64,000 nucleotides of DNA. Source: G965276765 sp965276765. GTDB taxonomy: Bacteria > Actinomycetota > Acidimicrobiia > Acidimicrobiales > Palsa-688. The position numbers and the translations under genes were made by a program. The stretch covers positions 1,302,001 to 1,366,000 of the forward strand of contig OZ255627.1 in NCBI GenBank assembly GCA_965276765.1. The letters are read 5' to 3'. Within the stretch, counting starts at the first letter, position 1; every line of letters starts with the position of its first letter. Positions 52,269 to 61,243 of the stretch are shown piece by piece. The notes under the pieces were generated by a model that worked only from the letters and a program-made list of their open reading frames with translations, was not told the origin of the DNA and did no database searches.

Positions 52269-55204
52269 TCATAGCGCTATGCCTTGGTGTTGGGAGGGTT
52301 CCCATCCGGGAGTTTCATGACCGGCGGCGCCCGTTTGGCTGACGGCCGACTGGGCGCCGGTCATGCGGCGGAGGACTTTGGTTTGTTGGCGGATGGCGTG
52401 GTCGATCTCTCCGATGCGATCGACGATCTCGGGGTGGCGCTCAAGGAACTCCCGTCGGGCGGCAGCTGCCGCCTCAAGCTCGCTGATGCGAGCCATCAGC
52501 GTTCCTGAGCAGTCGAGCGGCCCAGAGATGTTCGCCTCGCTCAGGGTCAGTTCAGCTCGTGCGCCGGCGAGCTGCGCGCTGACGTCAGGCCGGATGCCGG
52601 CGATTAGGTGTCCCCGCTCGTCTCGGAGGTCTGCAACCGCCTGGGCGGCTCGCGCCTGGTCGAGCGCCCATTGGTGGCGGCGTTGGTCGTCCCAGGACCA
52701 TGCCAGGCGGGCGGCGGCATCTTGGACGGTCGAAGCGGTCACATAGACGTGACTCGCCTCTCGGGCCCGGCTCATGGCCACGTAGGCGAGCTCGCGGCCA
52801 CCGCCGTCGTCGAGGACGTGGGCGGTGTCCACGGTGGCGCCTTGGGCTCGGTGGGCGGTCATGGCGTAGCCGTGGGCAAGCCGGTCGGCGCCGATGTCTT
52901 CGGGTCCGAAGTGAAGGGTGCGGCCGTCGACGGTGCGGGCGGTCAACCTGGCGAGGTCGGGGTCTACGGCGGTGACCTCGGCGGTTTGGGAGGTAACCCA
53001 GGCTCCGTCGGGCCCAGGGCCGAGGGTGACGATCTGATCGCCAGCCCGATAGCACCGGCCGCCGGGGGCGACAAGCTCGGGACCGGTCAGGCACCCGGCT
53101 CGGTTGACGAGTCTGCGGGCAACGTCGTTGAGGGCTTCGACGCTGTCGCGCCGGTGAGCGAGGAGCAGACTCTCGCGCCCGGCAGCAGTGTCGGCGGCCC
53201 ATGCCCGTGCCAACGCGAGCACTGCAGCTCGGCGGTCGGGTACGGGGTGGATGCGACCCGATTGGGCGTACCAGGTGACGGCGGTGGGAACGTTCCCGGC
53301 CCGGAGGTAGCTGAGGGCGGCCGCCTCTTTGTGGTCGGCTTGGCGGAGGTTATCGGTCAGGGTCCAGGTGCGGTCGGGGTGGCGTTCGCATAGGGCGGTC
53401 AGGGCGCCTCCGGGGCCGATGGCGCCGAGTTGTCGGTCGTCGCCGACAACGACGAGTTTGGCGCCGCTGCGGGCGACGGCCCCGAGGAGGCGGGCGATGT
53501 CGAGGTCGGAGGTCATCGCGCCCTCGTCGAGGATCACGATGTCTCGGTTTCCGAGGGCGACGGCGCCGTGGTCGAGTCGCCAGGTGAGCGAGGCGACGGT
53601 GCGCGAGTCGATGCCGGCTCCGTCGCCTAGCTTCCGGGCGGCCTGCCCGGAGGTGGCCGCCCCCAGTACCCGGTAACCGGCGGACTCGAACCCGGTCCGC
53701 ACCGCGTCGAGAGCGGTCGTCTTGCCTGACCCGGCGACACCGATAACCAGCTCGAGGGGCCGGCCGCTGGCCATGAGCCCGATGGCCACCTGTCGCTGAG
53801 TGTCAGTGAGAGGGAAGCCGGTTCGGGTCTCGGTCGCGGCGATGGCGCGCCGGGCGCTCCCCTCGTCGACTTGCGGTGCCCAACGGTCGGCGACGGCGGC
53901 GGCGAGTTCTTCGATGTGTTGCTCGCCGGTGAGCACGCAGCCCGCCACCCAGACGTCGTCCCGGGCGAGAGCCAAGTGCGGAAGCGGAATCGCCTCGGCG
54001 TTGGCGAGCACCGTTTTGACGGCGTCGTCGAGCACAGAGAGGGGGAGGCCATGGAGATGGGGGGCAACCGCAACGATCACGTCGCCGGCCGTGAAGGTGT
54101 TGGCCTCGGCGAGACGGCCTCCTGCCTCGAGAACCTCGCCGGCGAGGTCGACCAGATCCTGAGAGTCGCGCCGGTAGCGGGCCCCGGCCGCGTCGACCGC
54201 GGCGCGGAGCTTCTCGGGTGGGTGGCCCGCGGCGGCCAGCTCGGCCCCCAGCGGCTGGTGTGATCCTCGATGGCGTCGCGGGTTTTGCGGTCCCGGGTGG
54301 TCCGGGCGGCCACGGACCGGGCCGTGTAGGAGGCGTCGGCGCCGACCGCTGCAGTGATCTGCGCGGAGCGCGTCGAGTGCTGCGCGCAGACATCGTCGGG
54401 GATGCCGGCGATGGCCCACCCGCCGAGCCGCCCGGACGGACCACCGTCTGGAACGATGCCGTAGCCGAGCTCGACCGCTTTGGCGGCTGCGGCCATCCGG
54501 CCCACGGCGGTGGCGGCGTGGAGTTGGTCGCGCAAGAACGCGGTGTCGAGACCTTTCCACCCGCCGCGGGCATCGCCCATGGCGACGACGTTGGCGATGA
54601 GGACATGGTCATGCACTTGGGGGTCGCCGGCCCGTGTTGTTGCGTGCCGGGAGGTCGCCCAGACCAGCCCGCTGGTCGGGGTGAAGGTCATGGCTCTCCC
54701 CCTCCGCCCTCCCCTCTCTGCGACAAGCTGGTCGAGGAAGTCGAGCGTGGCGTCGCGTTCGGCGTCGACGATGGCGTGCATGTCCTCGGCGCGGCCGATC
54801 ACGCCCAGTTCGGCGACGGACTTGTGCGGGGAGACGACCAGCTCGAGTCCGGGACGACGACAAGCCACCAACCTCGTCCCTGTGGCCGGGTCGAGAGCCC
54901 CGCCGACCGCGAAGATCGCCCGGTAATCGCCGACGTCGACCTGGCCGTCGACGCCGAGGAGGGCACGGCCGCGGCCACCCCAACTCATCGGGGTTTCGCC
55001 GTGGGAGGCGTAGTAGGTCGCGGCGGCCGCTACCGGGTCGTCGCTGCGTCCGGCGACGGTGTGCTCGTGGTAGTCGACGGAGTCGGCGCCCATCATTCGC
55101 ATCCAGGCCATCAGCCGACCGACCCCCCAATCGGAGGTTGCAAACGTGTCGGTTTGGGCAGTTTGCTGTCGAGGTGGGAAGGGCTTGGTGGTGAGGGTCG
55201 GCAT
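52269..55204 (-). pseudogene. MobF-family relaxase-helicase (TraA-like), single frameshift
   Basis: Nicks the origin of transfer and unwinds DNA. Two frames: the first (55204-54250, MPTLTTKPFPPRQQTAQTDT) has the TrwC-type relaxase with ATYYASHGETPMSWGGRG, VWATSRHATTRAG and the His motif VHDHVLIANVVAMGD. The second (to 52269) has the helicase: VIGVAGSGKTTALDAVRTGF (Walker A), DIVILDEGAMTSDLDIARLL, VVVGDDRQLGAIGPG, and YAMTAHRAQGATVDTAH. The shift is one base in a G-run near 54248. Joined length about 980. If the shift is real, the protein is split. Confidence 0.88.
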
Positions 55205-55360
55205 CGAGGATGGGTTGCCTGTCGGGGGCGATAGGCGTCGTGGGTTCGGAGGAGATTGGTGGTGTCGGGGAATGAGGGCTGGTCGGCGGAGCGGCGGTGG
55301 CCTGGCGTGTCGGGAGGCTCGTCCCGGGACGAGGCTCGACGGTTCTCGGTTCGTCCCCGT

Positions 55361-55442
55361 CCTCGTCCCCCTTGTAAGGGGGGGACGAGGGGGACGAGTT
55401 CGTCCGGACGAACCCGGGACGAGGTTGGGACGAGGGGACGAG
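55361..55442. other. Iteron/palindrome region, candidate oriT or replication origin
   Basis: An inverted repeat CCTCGTCCCCCTT/AAGGGGG-GG-ACGAGG (55361-55390), a perfect 16-bp palindrome GTTCGTCCGGACGAAC (55398-55413), and five direct copies of GGGACGAG (55383, 55391, 55416, 55427, 55435), with one more at 55326. It lies between the relaxase and RepA-like genes. Confidence 0.7.
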
Positions 55443-55453
55443 GGGACCCGCTT

Positions 55454-56575
55454 TCATGTCGATTCCTGGCTGGGCGTGTGTTCCCGGAAGGGTCGGTCGA
55501 CGTGGTGGCGGATGGCTGGACCGACTCGTTCGGCGCGGAGCCAGCCCTCGCTGACGAGCAGTGCGGTGGCCTTTCGGACGTAGTCGGCTTTGCCCAGGCG
55601 GGCCTTGTCGAGGTCGTTGCCGGAGGCACCAGGGTGGTCCTCGAGGTAACGGGAGACTCGCTCCATGAGGTGCGTCGGGCGGAAGGTGGCTGGCTTGTTG
55701 CCGGGCCCTTCCGGGACGTCGAGATGGGCCCGAAGGCGGCGGCCGGGACTGTCTGTGGGTGCCGGCTCGAGCACGAATCGGGCGGCAGTCTCGCCCTTCA
55801 CGTAGGTCCCGTGGCGGTCTTTGGCAACGACGAGCCGGGTGATTCCGACGCGCCCCATGCCGAACTCGTCGATCGTCTCGAGGAGGTAAGCGGCGCCCGA
55901 GACGGCCGCCCGCTTCCGCTGAGATCCGGTGGCGTAGAGGCCTCGGCCGTCGCCGCTTTTGGTCAGGTGATCGAGGCAGAGAACGGCCGGTCCAAGGCCG
56001 GCAAGCCGCCGGGGTAGACGGCGATACCAGCGCGCCACTTGGTCGTCGTCGTTTGGTTTCACGCCGTCCAGTGCCATGGACTCGCCGACCGAGTCGATGA
56101 CCACCATGGACGGTCGACCGGCGACGAGTGTCGCCGCGAGTCGTTGTTCGGCAGCCAGAGAGAAGGGTTCGTCCGGGCTCAGATACCGGAAGTGCTCAGT
56201 GACGGCGTCCGGCCGCGCGCCGAGATCCAACAGACGCCCGCAGATGCCCTGGGCGTGGTCCTCGAAGTCGATGAACACGACTTGGCGGCCGAGTTCGAGC
56301 TGCTGGCGGGTGATCTCCAGGGCGGCCCAGGTCTTGGCACCGCCGGACTCGGAGATCAGTGAGTTGACGCGCCCGGTATAGAGAAGAAAGGCGCCGTCGG
56401 TGCGCCAGCCGATCGACGGGGCGGGCGGCTTGATTGTTCCGTCGGCGAGGCCGTTGACGGTCGCCCGGAGATCAATGGGCACCCACGAAGCGCCACATGG
56501 GTCAGCCTCTTCCTCCGCCGGTTCCGCTCGCCGGAGGGACGTCACCCCTTGGCTGTAATCGAGTTGGGGCGTCAC
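55454..56575 (-). CDS. RepA-like AAA ATPase / replication protein
   Basis: 373 residues from a GTG start (VTPQLDYSQ) behind a perfect AGGAGGAG box. RecA/RepA-type core: Walker A variant SESGGAKTWAALEITRQQLE, Walker B MVVIDSVGESM, and VLCLDHLTKSGDGRG. The C-terminal ~90 residues form a winged helix (NDLDKARLGKADYVRKATAL). This family includes primase-helicases of plasmids and integrative elements. It may support excised-circle replication. Confidence 0.85.
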   Translation of the reverse strand: MTPQLDYSQGVTSLRRAEPAEEEADPCGASWVPIDLRATVNGLADGTIKPPAPSIGWRTDGAFLLYTGRVNSLISESGGAKTWAALEITRQQLELGRQVVFIDFEDHAQGICGRLLDLGARPDAVTEHFRYLSPDEPFSLAAEQRLAATLVAGRPSMVVIDSVGESMALDGVKPNDDDQVARWYRRLPRRLAGLGPAVLCLDHLTKSGDGRGLYATGSQRKRAAVSGAAYLLETIDEFGMGRVGITRLVVAKDRHGTYVKGETAARFVLEPAPTDSPGRRLRAHLDVPEGPGNKPATFRPTHLMERVSRYLEDHPGASGNDLDKARLGKADYVRKATALLVSEGWLRAERVGPAIRHHVDRPFREHTPSQEST

Positions 56576-56666
56576 CTTCGCTCCTCCTAGCGAGCCTCGG
56601 AACACGAACGGTCGAATGGCGATGGGTCGCCGAAGGGCTTCGGTCCGGACGACGTCGACGGTTGGT

Positions 56667-56879
56667 TCAAGCCGCCGGAGGCTGGATGGAGGCGTCGACG
56701 AAGCGCTCGAGGGCGGTCCGTGGGATCCGCTTCTGGTGCCCGAACCAAACGAACGGGAGCCCGCTCGCTCCCCGGCTGCGTTCCCACTCGACGCTCAGCT
56801 CGTAGGTCTTCGACCGGCCGAGCTGCAGCACCTTGGCGGCCTGCTCGATTGTCATGAAGGGGGGAAGGTCATTCAACAT
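56667..56879 (-). CDS. Excisionase-like HTH protein (Xis/AlpA type)
   Basis: 70 residues. Helix-turn-helix (FMTIEQAAKVLQLGRSKTYE) with a wing (GLPFVWFGHQKRIPRTALER). These proteins direct the integrase towards excision. Divergent from the XRE gene with operator palindromes between. Confidence 0.9.
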   Translation of the reverse strand: MLNDLPPFMTIEQAAKVLQLGRSKTYELSVEWERSRGASGLPFVWFGHQKRIPRTALERFVDASIQPPAA

Positions 56880-56896
56880 CGTACTACGCCTCCTTG

Positions 56897-56957
56897 TTGT
56901 GGCTCACAACGGTGAGCATAGCATCCGATACGTGACAAGGTTGTGAGGCACAACCTG
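56897..56957. promoter_or_regulatory. Two identical operator palindromes between Xis and XRE genes
   Basis: GTTGTG-GCT-CACAAC (56897-56911) and GTTGTG-AGG-CACAAC (56941-56955; extended arms AGGTTGTG/CACAACCT to 56939-56957). Same arms and 3-bp spacers, centred 44 bp apart; each likely binds a dimer of the XRE or Xis protein. Confidence 0.88.
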
Positions 56958-56975
56958 TGACGGTATGCTCGAGAG

Positions 56976-57734
56976 GTGCCCCGCAGCCGCCGCAAGCCAG
57001 ATCCAGAGCCGGTCATAGAGGACGACGACCGTGTGGCTGCGATCGACGTCAACGCCGTGGTCTCCTACAACACCCGGGCTATCCGGGAGCGGCGGGGATT
57101 CACCCAGCAGCAGGTGGCCGAGAAGCTGGGGGAACTGACCGGTCACCGACTCCCTCAAGCCTCTATCTCGGCGATGGAACGCGGGTTCGACGGGGAGCGC
57201 CGGCGACGCTTCGACGCCCATGAGCTCTACTTGTTGTCGCTGGTATTCGACGTGCCGATCCCCTATTTCTTCCTGCCACCGAGCGGCGGGATGGACACGC
57301 CGATCGCAGATACGGGGATCCCGGCGGTGCAGCTCTACTTCGCCCTTCTCGGTAGCGAGCGTCAACTGGGCCCCATCGACGACCGATTGCAAGAGATGGG
57401 GCTGCAACAGCCGTCCGGCCTCGATCCCGTCATGGCCGCGGTGCTCGGGGAACCCCGAGACACGGCCTACCTGAACTGGCACGACCACTTCCGCACCTGG
57501 AGAAAGCGCCGGGTCGACCTGTTGGCCCGGGAGTACGGCGATCGCCTCGACGACCTGGCCGACGTGCTGTCGGACTTCGCCGGCCGCCTGAAGACCTTCG
57601 GCCCTCGCGGGTACCTCCAGTCGCTCGCCCACAAGGAGGGCGAGGTTCCCTTCCCGCTGCCCGCTGCTCCGGAGCATCCCGAGGACCAAGCGCCAGAGCC
57701 AGTTCGCCGAGCCGAACCGCAAGGAGAACCGTGA
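56976..57734 (+). CDS. XRE-family regulator of the element
   Basis: 252 residues. HTH at residues ~28-85 (YNTRAIRERRGFTQQQVAEK LGELTGHRLPQASISAMER). C-terminal region is acidic and of unknown fold. Overlaps the integrase start by 4 bp (GTGA), so regulator and integrase are made from one mRNA; two palindromes upstream are likely autoregulatory operators. Confidence 0.92.
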   Translation: MPRSRRKPDPEPVIEDDDRVAAIDVNAVVSYNTRAIRERRGFTQQQVAEKLGELTGHRLPQASISAMERGFDGERRRRFDAHELYLLSLVFDVPIPYFFLPPSGGMDTPIADTGIPAVQLYFALLGSERQLGPIDDRLQEMGLQQPSGLDPVMAAVLGEPRDTAYLNWHDHFRTWRKRRVDLLAREYGDRLDDLADVLSDFAGRLKTFGPRGYLQSLAHKEGEVPFPLPAAPEHPEDQAPEPVRRAEPQGEP

Positions 57735-59080
57735 ACGGCTCCGTCATCAAGAAGGGTGGCCGGTGGTACGTCAAGGTCGAGCTCGAGCCTGACCCGGGGA
57801 CTGGCCGGCGCCGCCAGAAGTGGCACTCAGGGTTCACCACCAAGCGCGAAGCCGAGCGCGCCCGCATCGACCTGCTGTCCAGACTCGACCGTGGCGTGTA
57901 CGTCGAACCATCCCGTCAGACCGTCGCCGAGTTCCTGGCCGAGTGGCTGACGGCGGTCCGGCCGACCCTGCGGACGTCCACGTTCGACTCGTACTCCCGC
58001 AACGTCCGCCTGCACGTCATTGCTCATATCGGGACTCTGAGGCTCACCCGCCTCGACGCCGGCGTGCTCAACGGTCTCTATGCCCAACTGCTGGCCTCCG
58101 GCCGGCAGACCCACTCGCGCCAAGGTGCCGGCTACTCGCCCGCGGTGCTGGTCCGAGCGCATGAGCTGCGCGCTGATCACGAGTCGCTGTCGGCCACGGC
58201 GGAGGCGCTGCGAAATGAGTTTCCCGAGGCGGCCAACCTCACGAAGGACACGTTGGCGTCAATGTTGCGACGCGATGCCGCCCGTCGCCTGGGCGCTGCA
58301 GCCCCGCGTCCAGCCGGTCTCGACCCTCGAACCGTCGCTTATATCCACACCATCATCCACCGGGCGCTAAAGGACGCCGTGCGCTGGGATCGCCTGGCCC
58401 GGAACCCTGCCGACGCAGCGGACCCACCCCGTGCAGGAGATAAGGGTGGCGTGGTGGCCACATGGGATGGATCCACGCTCCGTGCGTTCCTGGGCTCCTC
58501 GCGCGCCGAGGGCGACCGCCTATACCCCCTTTGGGTCCTCCTGGCCACGACCGGCCTACGGCGCGGTGAGGCACTCGGCTTGCGTTGGCACGACGTCGAC
58601 CTGGATACCGGCCATCTCCGGGTGATGCAAACGGTGGTACAGACGCAGAGCACCGTCGCGCTCGGGTTGCCGAAGACCGCCCAGGGCCGCCGCTCCGTCT
58701 CTCTCGACCCCGCTACGGTCAGCGTCCTGCGCGCCCACCGCGCCCGGATGCACCAGGACCGCTTGCTGGTCGGCCCGGACTTCGAGGACCGGGGCCTCGT
58801 CTTCCATCACCCCGATGGATTGTGGCTTCGCCCTAACGGCGTGAGCGATGCCTTTCTGCGCAGGGTCGCCCGCTACGGCCTACCCCGCCTCACTCTCCAC
58901 GGACTCCGCCACACCTGGGCAACCCTCGCCCTCGAGGACGGCGTCCACCCGAGGGTCGTCCAGGAGCGCCTCGGCCACTCGACGGTCGCCATCACCCTCG
59001 GCATCTACAGCCACGTGTCGCCCCGTCTCCACGACGAGGCGGCCAACCGCGTGGCGCGACTAATGATCCCCGACACCTGA
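57731..59080 (+). CDS. Tyrosine-type site-specific integrase
   Basis: Catalyses recombination at the tRNA-Leu site. 449 residues, GTG start overlapping the regulator. N-terminal arm-binding AP2-like part (GGRWYVKVELEPDPGTGRRRQ), core-binding domain, then catalytic Arg in TTGLRRGEALGLRWHDVD, His-x-x-Arg in LTLHGLRHTWATLA, and the Tyr in ITLGIYSHVSP. A segment of roughly 60-80 residues (SRQGAGYSPAVLVRAHELRA and on) is inserted in the core-binding domain compared with common relatives. It can act on paired CGGTAGAAG arm sites at both ends of element 2. Confidence 0.95.
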   Translation: MNGSVIKKGGRWYVKVELEPDPGTGRRRQKWHSGFTTKREAERARIDLLSRLDRGVYVEPSRQTVAEFLAEWLTAVRPTLRTSTFDSYSRNVRLHVIAHIGTLRLTRLDAGVLNGLYAQLLASGRQTHSRQGAGYSPAVLVRAHELRADHESLSATAEALRNEFPEAANLTKDTLASMLRRDAARRLGAAAPRPAGLDPRTVAYIHTIIHRALKDAVRWDRLARNPADAADPPRAGDKGGVVATWDGSTLRAFLGSSRAEGDRLYPLWVLLATTGLRRGEALGLRWHDVDLDTGHLRVMQTVVQTQSTVALGLPKTAQGRRSVSLDPATVSVLRAHRARMHQDRLLVGPDFEDRGLVFHHPDGLWLRPNGVSDAFLRRVARYGLPRLTLHGLRHTWATLALEDGVHPRVVQERLGHSTVAITLGIYSHVSPRLHDEAANRVARLMIPDT

Positions 59081-59289
59081 AATAAGGAGCCGAACTGAGT
59101 CACAGACCGAGATGTTGCGAGCGTAAGCGTCCCGAGACCACTGGCTACCTCCGCCGTACTGTCGGCCCCTGCGGCCCCAACACCCTGGCCATTTCCCCAC
59201 GCCAGCCAAGACTCCAAGGGGGTGACAATCCCGCCGGCGTTCGGACCGTAAGGTGTCGTCGTGAGCCAATCGCTGGCGATCGTCGAGCC

Positions 59290-60129
59290 ATGATGGGCGA
59301 CGACCGCGTTTCGTTCGAGCATCCGCCGGTAGCGGAGGTCGCGCTCGCCGCCTATTTCTCGCCCCCACTCACCTTGCGGTCGCCACACATCGGGCTCCTG
59401 TGGGAGCGATGGTCCGAGCAATTTCCCCGCTTTGAGGACCATCCGGCGCTGCCGGCAGTCATTCCCGAGACCTTCACCCCGTCCGCTCTACAGATCCAGG
59501 TCATAGCCGCGCCTGCCGGGATCCGGACGTGGTTCCTTAGCGATCAAGGCGACCGGCTCATTCAGATCCAAGCAGACCGGATCGTGTGCAACTGGCGCCA
59601 GGTGATCCCCGGTGGTGAGTACCCCCGATATGACACCCTCCGACCGGACTTCGCCGCCACTCTCGCGGATGTCGTCGAGTTCGCCGCGAGCCAGGGACTT
59701 GGGGATGTCAGGATCGGTCAAGCCGAAGTGAGCTACACCAACCCCATAGCGCTCACTGCGCTCGGAGAGTCGGCAGAGCCTGCACGGCTGATAGCCCCAT
59801 GGTCGGGGGTCCACAGCGACGGATTTTTGCCGGAACCCGAAGATCTCCGCCTCGGCGCTCGTTACCTCATCCCAGACCCGGCTACAGGCGCCCCCGCCGG
59901 CCGTCTCTACGTCCAGGCCAACCCTGCGGTTCACGTTTCACCGTCAACGCAGGGCGTCGAGCAGGTCTACATGCTTCAGCTGTTCGCACGCGGTGCCCCG
60001 CTGGGCGCCGGACCGACCGGTACCATGGCCTTCTTGGATCTCGCCCATACCTGGGTCGTCAACGGGTTCAAGTCGTTCACTACCCCAGAGATGCACGCCG
60101 CTTGGGGCCTGCAAGGAGAGACAGCGTGA
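59290..60129 (+). CDS. TIGR04255 family protein
   Basis: 279 residues. N-terminal FEHPPVAEVALAAYFSPPL (P-V-x-E motif) and a later block QQ... with QIQADRIVCNWRQ are characteristic. Members are uncharacterised and often lie in accessory regions. First of a three-gene module at the tRNA end of the element, overlapping the next gene by 4 bp. Confidence 0.85.
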   Translation: MMGDDRVSFEHPPVAEVALAAYFSPPLTLRSPHIGLLWERWSEQFPRFEDHPALPAVIPETFTPSALQIQVIAAPAGIRTWFLSDQGDRLIQIQADRIVCNWRQVIPGGEYPRYDTLRPDFAATLADVVEFAASQGLGDVRIGQAEVSYTNPIALTALGESAEPARLIAPWSGVHSDGFLPEPEDLRLGARYLIPDPATGAPAGRLYVQANPAVHVSPSTQGVEQVYMLQLFARGAPLGAGPTGTMAFLDLAHTWVVNGFKSFTTPEMHAAWGLQGETA

Positions 60130-60575
60130 CCGTCGTTCCGACCTCATCTTTGCCAAGCCTTCCCTTCGACCAACCTCCGTGGGCCACGCCCGGGACCACC
60201 CTCTCCGCGGATCCACCGGCTTTGAGTGCGGCCCTCCTGCCTGTGGCCCACCAGCTCGACGAGCTCGCCACACTGCCACCCGGTTGGAACAGCTACAACG
60301 CCCGTCCAATCGACCCCCGCTCTCGTGAGGCAGCGCTCAGCGTCCTAGCATTCCTCGCCTGGGATGGACCGCTGCCTACCGTGAGTCCAACCCCTCGAGG
60401 CGGAGTGCAACTCGAGTGGGGTGGTGACGAAGACGGCGTCGAACTCGAGTTTGCTCCCGACGGCGTCGCCGCCATCCTGATCCAGGTCAACGGGGAACCC
60501 GTCGAGTACCCGCAAGGTACCGTGACCGACTACGCCCTGCGTGAAGCCGCCGCCTGGGCCAGCAAGCTCGCCTGA
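60126..60575 (+). CDS. Hypothetical protein of the TIGR04255 module
   Basis: 149 residues, GTG start overlapping the TIGR04255 stop. Segment LDELATLPPGWNSYNARPID, followed by LEWGGDEDGVELEFAPDG, suggests a small alpha/beta domain. Unknown function. Probably co-expressed with both neighbours. Confidence 0.75.
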   Translation: MTVVPTSSLPSLPFDQPPWATPGTTLSADPPALSAALLPVAHQLDELATLPPGWNSYNARPIDPRSREAALSVLAFLAWDGPLPTVSPTPRGGVQLEWGGDEDGVELEFAPDGVAAILIQVNGEPVEYPQGTVTDYALREAAAWASKLA

Positions 60576-60578
60576 CTG

Positions 60579-60971
60579 GTGGCGCCCTCCGGCGCCGGAT
60601 CCGACGACGGCGAGGTGTCCGTCTGGCGCCGCATCCCACCGCTTCACTTCCCCAAGAAGCCGCGCCAGGAGCGTCCTGACAGCTCCGCCTTCGACGATGA
60701 CAGTGACACCGAGCCGATGTCCGCTGTTCTTGCCGACCCATCGCGAGACCCAAGCGAGGTCATCACGGGGCACGAGGGGTACGGACTCGTGGAGCTCACT
60801 GCTGAAGTGCTGCACGCCTCCGGCCAACAAATCGTCCGCGACCCCCAACCGGACGAGCCCGCCCACGTGCTCATCGTCGGTAAAAAAACGAAAGCCCGCC
60901 GCCGCGGGCTCGCCGACGCCAGCAGGTGGATCATTCGCCCGCCGGCAGCACACCCTCCCCCGGACCCGTGA
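60579..60971 (+). CDS. Hypothetical protein of the TIGR04255 module
   Basis: 130 residues, GTG start, four bases after the previous stop. Moderately charged, with ITGHEGYGLVELTAEVL, EPAHVLIVGKKTKARRRGL and a Pro-rich end; no family recognised. It ends 40 bp before the arm-type repeats of the element. Confidence 0.6.
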   Translation: MAPSGAGSDDGEVSVWRRIPPLHFPKKPRQERPDSSAFDDDSDTEPMSAVLADPSRDPSEVITGHEGYGLVELTAEVLHASGQQIVRDPQPDEPAHVLIVGKKTKARRRGLADASRWIIRPPAAHPPPDP

Positions 60972-61011
60972 CCCCGGCCAGCGGCCTACCACAGAAGCTT
61001 CCGCTAGCTAA

Positions 61012-61031
61012 CGGTAGAAGTTCGGTAGAAG
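61012..61031. repeat. Right-end arm-type boxes of element 2
   Basis: CGGTAGAAG-TT-CGGTAGAAG (61012-61020 and 61023-61031), 49 bp before the 22-bp att core in tRNA-Leu, mirroring the pair at the left end (42689-42709). Confidence 0.85.
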
Positions 61032-61077
61032 TGGCGGGATTGGCGGGTCCGTGCAGCCCTTCTGACCAGCACCTTCG

Positions 61078-61164
61078 TGGTGGGCGAGGGGGGACTTGAA
61101 CCCCCACATCCTTTCGGACACAGGAACCTGAATCCTGCGCGTCTGCCTATTCCGCCACTCGCCC
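61078..61164 (-). tRNA. tRNA-Leu (anticodon CAG), integration site
   Basis: Minus strand acceptor GGGCGAG pairs with CTCGCCC, discriminator A and encoded CCA. The anticodon loop TTCAGGT gives CAG. A long variable arm (GTGTCCGAAAGGATGT) fits leucine. The 3' half holds the 22-bp att core (61080-61101). Confidence 0.96.
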
Positions 61165-61243
61165 GAGTGGAGGCTCAACCATAGCTGGACGGTCGGGTCG
61201 CCGCCTCCGCCGGGGCGTGCCGGGCTACGCTCCTAGACCGATC

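Larger units (their letters stand above)
42548..61101. mobile_element. Element 2: 18.5-kb integrative mobilisable element in tRNA-Leu carrying an aromatic catabolic operon
   Basis: Flanked by 22-bp identical direct repeats, one inside the 3' end of tRNA-Leu(CAG). It encodes an integrase, an excisionase-like protein, an XRE regulator, a RepA-like ATPase, a MobF relaxase, a catabolic operon with its own regulator, and a TIGR04255 module. No type IV secretion or TraB-like transfer ATPase genes are in the element, so transfer would need a helper. Confidence 0.88.
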
